NCBI GenBank assembly: GCA_023376005.1
Contig: CM042157.1
Location: forward strand, 60,182,773 to 60,246,772
Source of the DNA: Doryteuthis pealeii
Lineage: Eukaryota > Mollusca > Cephalopoda > Myopsida > Loliginidae
Length of the DNA: 64,000 bases
Reading direction: 5' to 3'
Part shown: positions 56,970 through 64,000 of the stretch, piece by piece
How positions within the stretch are numbered: position 1 is the first letter of the stretch
Layout: every line of letters starts with the position of its first letter
Made by a program: the position numbers and the translations under genes
Notes under the pieces: model-generated
The model's input: only the letters and a program-made list of their open reading frames with translations
Databases searched by the model: none
Told to the model about the DNA's origin: nothing

Positions 56970-57375
56970 TAATTCTGTATTATTTGGATTATTCACATTA
57001 TTGTCCCCATCTTTATTGTTATCTGTACAACGTTTCGGCCAATGTGCCTTCCGGCCTTCTTCAGGTATTTCTTGTTGAACTCAGGAGCCTTCTCAAACTT
57101 AGCCTTCTTGTCATAATCAGAAGCCAATACGGAATTTTGAACCCAACCCTTTATTCAATCCACGGGGGTATACTGTTCTCATTCTGCTAATCATATAACA
57201 ACAAGAAGGTTCCCGAGGTCAAGAAAGCTCCCGATTCCAAGAAGAAATATCTGAAGAAGGCCAGAGAGCACATCGGCTAAAATGTACACATAATAATAAA
57301 GATGAGGAGAATAGTTTGAATAATCTAAATAATACAAATTATAAAGCCTCATCTCAAAAATTCAGAGAAATGGAG
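56970..57375. repeat. Inverted SINE E pair
   Basis: Minus copy 56970-57195 (through the attcaatccacgggggtata body) facing a plus 3' domain 57205-57370. The minus copy keeps cgtttcggcc (GAAAC intact); the plus copy is decayed. Confidence 0.75.
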
Positions 57376-57579
57376 TAATTCTATTGTAACTTTATTTCAA
57401 ACTTAACAGTTTAATTTTTAATCTACCTCATAATAACTGTCATATTACTCTTTAGATCAAACACCTTATTATTTATCTCCCTTAGTGGCCCTTTATTTAT
57501 TAGGGTACATCTTTAGAATTGTCTATGGCTCACAACTTTTGGTGTCATCCCTTTATCAGATATAAGACCTTAACATATA

Positions 57580-57970
57580 TTATTTAGATTTTTCAGACTG
57601 TTGTCCTCATCTTTTTTGTGATATACACAACATTTTGGCCGATGTGTGCTCCAGCCTTCAAATGTTTCTTAAACTCAGGAGCCTTCATGGAAATTCCAAC
57701 CGAATCCACTTGCATAAATTTCTTCTCATTCTGTTAACCATAACCAAGTACAAGTGTTCAACTATTTTAAGTATTCTATGTTATCTTGGCCTGTAGTCAA
57801 GATTGAACCTGCAACCTCCTGAAGGCTAACGAGTTTAACAAGAAACACCTGAAGAAGGCAGGAGGGCACATTGCCTGAAACATTGTGTGTATAATTATTA
57901 AGATGAGGACAACAATCCAAAAACTTTAAATAATACTAATCATCAAGTCTTATCTCAAAAATTCAGACAA
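57580..57970. repeat. Second inverted SINE E pair
   Basis: Minus copy 57580-57830 including a head (ggttgcaggttcaatc in rc) facing a plus 3' domain 57835-57965 (cctgaagaaggcagg). Confidence 0.7.
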
Positions 57971-58039
57971 ATAAGATGTTAGCTTCTCATTTTTTCATTT
58001 TAACAGCATTGTGTTTTATATATATATATATATATATAT

Positions 58040-58073
<34 letters not shown>

Positions 58074-58289
58074 TAAAACTGTATTTGTTCCTTTTCAGTT
58101 TGACCAGACAATGAATCCTAACTTTGCTTCAGAGTTGTGGTTGCCAAAAGTCATTATCTTACCGTTAAAGATGATACACACATTTACTCCACAGAGACAG
58201 CACAGTAACCATCCAATATCAGAAAAACAATGTTAGTTTCTGTCCTCCACCAAGAAAGTTGATGGAAACACCACACTAATTTTGGAGGG

Positions 58290-58775
58290 AATGGAATTGA
58301 CAACTCAAGGTGAACTCGTAGACAAAACCATTTGTGTTTCAAGGTCAATGCTCTTGGGAAAGATATAAATCTATTAAGTTTTCCCTCCAGCTATGGGTAA
58401 ATAGTAGGGCAGACTGGATTCTTTAACCAAGGCTAAGCAACCAATCTCTGAGAAGGAAAACTGAATTAAAAACCTGCTGTACACAGCTTAAAAATAGACC
58501 CTATGTTACATTCCGCTTGTAGTAAACGAACTAGGTAAATATATACACCATATGTATGTATTCATTTTAAGAGGTGTAACTATTATTGTTGTACAATCAT
58601 TGGTGACTAGAGTTAAAATCTTGGATTAGGTTGTTTGCATTTCACTTGGCACTAAAAGCCTTTGGAAAAGGCACAAATCTATCTGTTCTCCCCTCAGCTT
58701 TGGAGGAATAGTAGGGCAGATTAGGTTCTCTAACCTTGACAGGCCACCATCCTAAGGGAAGGATTTAACTTTTTT
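58290..58775 (+). mobile_element. Two SINE B remnants
   Basis: One (58320-58545) from ttgggaaagatataaatc to gtaggtaaatatat-like end, and one (58595-58770) with gttgtacaatcattgg...gttaaaatcttgg. Both decayed. Confidence 0.55.
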
Positions 58776-58849
58776 ATCATTATTTGTTAATACTTCTCTA
58801 AATGTTTGAGATGAGGCTTGATGATTAGTATTATCTGCATTATTCAATT

Positions 58850-59200
58850 GGACACATAGCCTAGTGGATAAAGGAGTTAGGTTAAGACAGTTCTAAGTGA
58901 CAGTTATCTCTGGATTGCAGGTTCAATCCTGGTCAAGACAGCAGTAACATAAAATAATAATTAACACAGCTTAAGGCCTCTACCCCAGTTATGGTTAGCG
59001 GAATGAGAACAGGATACTCCCCTGGACTGAATAAAGGGTTAGGTTCAAAGTTCCATGATGGCTCCTGAGTCCGAAAAGAAGGTTCCCAAGTACGAAAAGA
59101 AATACCTGAAGAAGGCCGGATGGCACATTGGCCGAAACGTTGTACAGACAACAATGAAGATGAGGACAATAGTCTGAATACACAGATAATACTAATCATT
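58850..59200 (+). mobile_element. SINE E, full length
   Basis: Head with tagcctagtggataaagg (A-box-like) and gcaggttcaatcctgg (B box), body gttagcggaatgagaacagg, 3' domain CTGAAGA (59106-59112), ggccggatggcacattggcc, GAAAC (59134-59138), gatgaggacaatagtctg. Best copy for the family structure. Confidence 0.85.
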
Positions 59201-59204
59201 TGTT

Positions 59205-60180
59205 AATTTTTAGCCTGTCACTTCATTTTGATTTATTTTTTAAAGTCCATAAACACTGAATATAATGCATCTAATGTTCTAAAATGTCTTTATTGTTCAA
59301 ACTGATGAAGACAAAATTTTCAAATAAATTAAGTGTATTATATCTAAGGTATTTCTGTATTTGATTTTTTAAATTTTATTCTAATCAAAATAAATTGACA
59401 GGTTAGATCTTAAATTAATTAGATGAGATGGGGGGGAATATAATCCTTTAAAGAAAATCCAGTGAAAAATTCAATTAAAATCCCCAACATGATTATATCA
59501 ACAATTCCAATCACATGATTAACAAGACAACTGTGGATTATTTCTTGAATTGTTACAGTTAATTTAAGACTGAAATATTGTTTTCTTTTTTTAAACTCAA
59601 TCCCTGTTACTTGATATGTACTTTAATTATTAGCCAAATATGAACAATCTTTAATGTTGACTGCTCCTCTCCTTAATAAGATAGTTTAAAGCTATAGTTT
59701 TGGTTTAAACATTCATTAAACTTCGATGATGATCAATTCACATGGCTAAGAATTAGATAAGATAATTTGCAGAGTATAAATAAAGAAAGTAAAATAAACT
59801 TATTTCAACTATAAATTATTAAAAATTTCAAAAATATAAAATACAATATATACGAGGCCTGGCACGGTTAAGTTTTAGTTGGATCTAAAATGTTCCAGCT
59901 AATAAAATCAATGGATGACACTGAGTTGACATTAACAATTAAAATCTTTTAAAATCATCTACACTACCTTCCAAATAATAGATACAGCTAATAGAACAAT
60001 TTTCTTTGAAAAAAAAAAAAGAGCATTGTGTAAACCAGACAGTCCTTTTATTGCATTTTGAAATGCCATAAAATCAAAGCAAAGCATTTTTTATTTTCCC
60101 TAACATCACCATTAAGATATCTTAACAGAAAGATGTCACGAGGAAACTTTTTAAAAAAATAAAAAAAAAAAGTATAGGTT
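59205..60180. other. AT-rich, no gene seen
   Basis: About 1 kb without a recognisable element, exon or tandem repeat. Confidence 0.4.
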
Positions 60181-60194
60181 CTGCATCCACATTG

Positions 60195-60785
60195 ATTGGA
60201 TTGATTGAAATGGCATGTCAACTCATCTAGGGTTATTTTATGTCTAGAGGTGATGGAATCACGTTCATATTTACATTTTTATGTAGTTGCTTCTTAAGAG
60301 GGTTGTTATATAGTAAGGTCACGTGAGTATTAGGAGGAGAGTCCGTCGTCTAAGTACTTCAAGTGAGTTCTGCACAGAGTAATGTGTGTGTTCTTAAATA
60401 GTGGCTAGAACCATCACCACTGTTGAGGTACGGGGAAGATGGGTCATTCCATTATATCAAGGGTGTTTTTTGATGTTTCTATAGAATACAAATGATTTTT
60501 AAATAGATCTATTTGATCCAGAGATGGAACTCTAGCAGATCCTCCTATTCTGGTTTGGCTGGTTGGTTGGATTTCATAGCATGTCAACCTTTGGGTTATT
60601 TTATACCAAAGATGCTTTGTTTATTCTTATTGGGTATTTAATCTTTTTTCCAAACAATTTTTTTTTTAAACACATTTTTGATAGATTTGACCCACAGACA
60701 AAAACCGAGCAGGTGTTAATCCGGATCAGAGTAAATTTGGGAGTTATAACAATGAAAGGATACTCTACACTCTCTAGATCTCCAG
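60195..60785 (-). repeat. Hairpin tail and element D copy
   Basis: Tail at 60195-60245 after ggattgattg. A second tail at 60560-60610 leads into D sequence up to ggatactctacactctctag. Confidence 0.6.
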
Positions 60786-60805
60786 TACTTCACACACACA
60801 CACAC

Positions 60806-60837
<32 letters not shown>

Positions 60838-60879
60838 ATATATATACATATACACATACACACACACACACACACAGAT

Positions 60880-61165
60880 CCTGATAGATACGCATCCTAT
60901 ATCCCTGACACACAAAATCTAAAAGAATGCAGTAAAATCATATCTATGCATCCCAGTGTTTTTCCTTTTTTCTTCCCTCACCATTTCAAAGCAACTGTAA
61001 ATACATTTCAATATTTTCTTAGAAACGATTTACAGAGGATAGCCTACAAGTAGGAGTTAGACGGCTTTAGTTGGGACCCATAAATTTTCCCAGGGACTCA
61101 TTCAAAGCAAATATGTGCATTCCAGGACACACTAAATCAAAAAGCTATCAGCATCACTATATATA
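60880..61165 (+). repeat. Repeat H, short copy
   Basis: Matches 26260-26310 and then 26930-27190, skipping the MITE and 230 bp. The MITE site reads tatctatgcatcccag, unoccupied. Confidence 0.7.
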
Positions 61166-61535
61166 TCTATGGTTTTTATTTTGTTTTTTGTTCCTCTTAT
61201 ATTTTCCTATGATTCTAATATAACCAAAAACGTTTCGTAATATAAATACATTAAAGTAGATTGGATGATAAATTCAACAGTTTACACATATGAAAAAAGA
61301 AAAGAAAAGCAAAATATTCACATGATCTATTTTTTCAGTACCAACAATGTCAAATAAATGTTTTTGTTTTTCTTTATCAGACAGACTTATCGATGAACTT
61401 GTATACAAAAACCTATCAATAAAAATAAGATTTAAGTTTTTTTCAAAATACCAAGTAAAAAAACATTACAAGTCAATCCACATAGATAGTTTCAAGAACA
61501 AATGCATTACAAGGACATTCAATAATTATTTTATC

Positions 61536-62178
61536 GGACTATGTAACCATAAGCACCCCAGGTGAGAGCTGTTTTGAAAGGAACAACTTTTGCTTTGCAC
61601 TGTAAACTCCCGGTTGTTTGTTTACAAACAACAGGTGATTTTTTTTGCGAATTTCTCCGTAAGATTTTTTAAAAAATTTATTTACAACCCAAAGGAACAT
61701 TTTATACTAAAATAGTTTTCAATTATAATAATTGAAAAAAATAGTTATTTATTGGTTACTTGGTCTCAACATCCTTTCATTTAAATAAATATAAAAACTA
61801 TTTTCAATTGAATAAACATATCCACATTTTTCTTCTGATTAAATAAAAACTATTTTAATATAAAAATGTGTCTTTCATATAAAAACGTGTCTTTCATTTA
61901 AAGTTTTTAAAATTAAAAAAAAATTCCTATTGAATTAATATGAAATAACTATTGTATTTATTAAAATCTAAAACTATTTTAGTATAAAAACATGCTTTTG
62001 GGTTGTAAATATACATGAACAAACTTTTTAAAAATCATACAGTGAAATTCTAATGCAAAAAAAAAAAAAAAAAATCACCTATTGTTTGTAAACAAACAAC
62101 CGGGAGTTTATGGTGCAAAGCAAAAGGTGTTCCTTTCAAAACAGCTCTCACCTGGGGTGCTTATTGGTTACTTGGTCC
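61536..62178. mobile_element. GG-terminal foldback MITE family 2, large copy
   Basis: 643 bp. Ends ggactatgtaaccataagc and gcttattggttacttggtcc. Flanks ATTTTATC (61528-61535) and CTTTTATC (62179-62186), 7/8. Shares the gcacccc, cttttgctttgc and ccggttgtttgtt blocks with the 241-bp copy at 24604. Confidence 0.85.
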
Positions 62179-62639
62179 CTTTTATCTAACAAAAGTAAAA
62201 AATATAACAAAAACCAAAGGATATAGAAATGAGGAAAGAAACAAACAATGGTGGGTCTCTCACACTCACAACCGGCCATGAATAGTCCGTGTAGACAGGA
62301 AAACACACAACCCATACTAGCAGCAACTAAAGAAATAGGGTTGCCCAGTAAATTATATAAAGTTCACAACAACACAGGTGATTGCATTGAAGAAAGAAAC
62401 ACCCCTTAAGACATGCCAACTCATCTAATATTGTAGTCCGTGTAGGAAGTGCCTTGCTAATTGATGGCCAGATCTCTACAGACACAAACCATTCAACACG
62501 GCTAAAAATAAGCAATACCAAATGGTAGGTTAACTTGGTGTACAAAAAACACTAACATTAAAGTATTTATTGAAGATATTATGAGAATTTTCCAGTAACA
62601 TCAGCGCTTTTCATTATCTATACCAAAATTTTCATTATA

Positions 62640-62793
62640 TATGTTGAAAGGAAAAATAAACAAAGGAAAGAAAATGCTGAATGGATGAAATAGAATTTAT
62701 TTACCAACACATATTTTGGCCAGGAGTTTGTTCATGTACGTGTTTTATCCATTCAGCATTTTCTTTCCTTTGTTTATTTTTCCTTTCAACATA
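62640..62793. repeat. 47-bp-arm palindrome
   Basis: 62640-62686 and 62747-62793 are inverted (tatgttgaaaggaaaaataa and its complement), nearly perfect, with a 60-bp spacer. A scrap like its flank (ccgtcggatttgcttccatt) is at 35950. Confidence 0.85.
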
Positions 62794-62820
62794 CCGTCGG
62801 ATTTGCTTCCATTTTCAACT

Positions 62821-62853
<33 letters not shown>

Positions 62854-62894
62854 GCTGATAGCTCTTTGATTTAATGCATCTGGGATGCATATAT

Positions 62895-63180
62895 TTGTTT
62901 GAATGCATCCCCGGGCCCAGCAGGGGGTCCAGTGAGCTTTGTCCACTGGACCTATAAAGTAATTAACAGCGTTGATCCCAGGACTCTATCCCCCCAGACA
63001 ATACCTGCCCCCTTAATTTAAAGGGGCAGGGCTGGATTCATTGCCTGAAGTGCCTCCCTTGAGGGGGAATGCCAACAGGATCAACATTTTTTTCACCCAC
63101 CACCCAGGAGTCTCAGCTTGGGGGTGGTCCCACATTAATAGGGCCTTTTGTTAACCCATACACATGGGGTACATGGTAAA
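62895..63180 (-). mobile_element. GC-rich unit G, minus copy
   Basis: aacagcgttgatcccaggac ... ttaaaggggcagggctggat ... cccattcacatgggg-type end (acccatacacatggggtaca). Confidence 0.75.
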
Positions 63181-63189
63181 TACTGCATC

Positions 63190-63462
63190 CTCGAGTGGAC
63201 CTGAGAATAATGGCAATGAAGGTGTATTCCACACCCACAAAGATCCAGAATTGGAACCTAATCACTAGATGCAATTCAACCTCATACCCAAGACACTAAG
63301 ACCTTCAGTGACCACCTTCTAGCATGTATATGATAAAAGGGTTGGGCTTGGTATAGGGCAATAGGGTTGAGACAATCATATAGGTGCTAGGGATTGACGT
63401 GACCAACCGATCGTACTTTTAGCCTAAGTAAGGGTAAAGTGGAGTGTTGCATGTCAATGATA
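63190..63462 (-). repeat. Element D, 5' part
   Basis: tcgagtggacctgagaataa ... aaagtggagtgttgcatgtc. Confidence 0.65.
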
Positions 63463-64000
63463 GGTCTACTAATAGTTATTTACTGCAAGTGTAGAATTCA
63501 AAAGTTAACTGGTATTTCTGTTAGAAGAAGAGAAAAATAACCATAAAGAAGCAATACAGAGGTTCATATCAGTATGATAGACAAGTCCTAACCTTAGCTA
63601 ACCTGTTAGCAGTTCTCAGACTAGCGGGTTTGGTCATGTAACCAGCCGATTGTGAGAATAGGTTAGTTAGAGACTTAGAGTATTATTGTTATTGTGGTAT
63701 CTAAGTATAGTAAACGACTTGCCAATTTTTCCATTGGCAAGTTTTGTAGAACGGCATCAATATAATAGTGTGTACGTTGCAGAGAAAAGAAAGATAACAA
63801 AAGGCAACAAACATTGCACATATATTGTCATGCGTATTGATTCGTACAATGCTCCTTGTAGAAAATGCTCTCTTTACCTGAAAACCTTCTCTCTCACTCT
63901 CTCTCTCTCTCTCACTCTGTGTCGTTAATGTCACAGAGCATCCAAGTAGGCGAGACAATATTCTAATCTAAATAATAAAGCAATTCCCGATGAACACTTC
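63463..64000. other. No gene seen
   Basis: Contains a CT microsatellite (63890-63915). The Myo5 N-terminal exon was looked for here on the minus strand and not found. Confidence 0.4.

Noticed and set aside
63701..63958. First Myo5 exon ending at a GTAAAG donor near 63878
   Set aside because: The translation does not resemble the myosin N-terminus and no phase-compatible link to exon a could be made.

Overview
The window is eukaryotic DNA: AT-rich, dense in tRNA-derived SINEs, LINE remnants and DNA-transposon relics. It holds one recognisable gene, on the minus strand: a class V unconventional myosin (Myo5). Twenty-two exons, each with GT/AG borders and phases that join without a break, run from 44771 down to position 1 and encode about 915 residues of one protein. 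They cover the motor domain from just before the conserved DLPHLR segment, then P-loop, switch I, switch II, relay, loop 2, SH1/SH2 helices, converter, six IQ motifs and the start of the coiled coil. The N-terminal exon or exons and the coiled-coil/cargo-binding part lie outside the window or were not found. Intron lengths (about 0.9-7 kb), protein character and repeat types suggest a lophotrochozoan, most likely a mollusc and plausibly a coleoid cephalopod; that is inference.

Layout. 1-7.1 kb: coiled-coil and IQ exons, hairpin-tail repeats, a nested TTAA MITE and a CpG-rich 30-bp minisatellite. 7.1-13 kb: converter, SH1 and actin-binding exons, a 53-bp-arm palindrome, a foldback MITE, and a hAT-like element whose interior has become a 30-bp minisatellite. 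13-24.5 kb: loop 2 to upper 50K exons, a Helitron-like element, inverted SINE pairs, LINE pieces and a 0.5-kb GA tract beside an exon. 24.5-37.8 kb: HCM-loop-side to P-loop exons, two further foldback MITE copies, LINE 3' ends and a GC-rich retroposed unit with a 20-bp target duplication. 37.8-44.8 kb: first motor exons, an intronic segmental duplication and a G-rich degenerate satellite. 44.8-64 kb: no coding exon found; only repeats, among them two solo LTRs (one inside a dead Tc1 transposase), a SINE nested in a MITE with an empty-site control elsewhere in the window, and a 643-bp foldback element.

No operon-like or multi-gene system is present. The most unusual signals are in the repeats. 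(1) A 3' domain shared by about a dozen SINE copies carries both conserved boxes of a hammerhead-ribozyme core around a GGCC/GGCC stem, followed by a second similar hairpin. (2) A common 3' tail (hairpin plus tetranucleotide run) is shared by otherwise different elements and points almost always the same way as the myosin transcript. (3) Two families of GG-terminal foldback MITEs have 8-bp target duplications. Copy counts and family assignments come from reading by eye, not alignment software.
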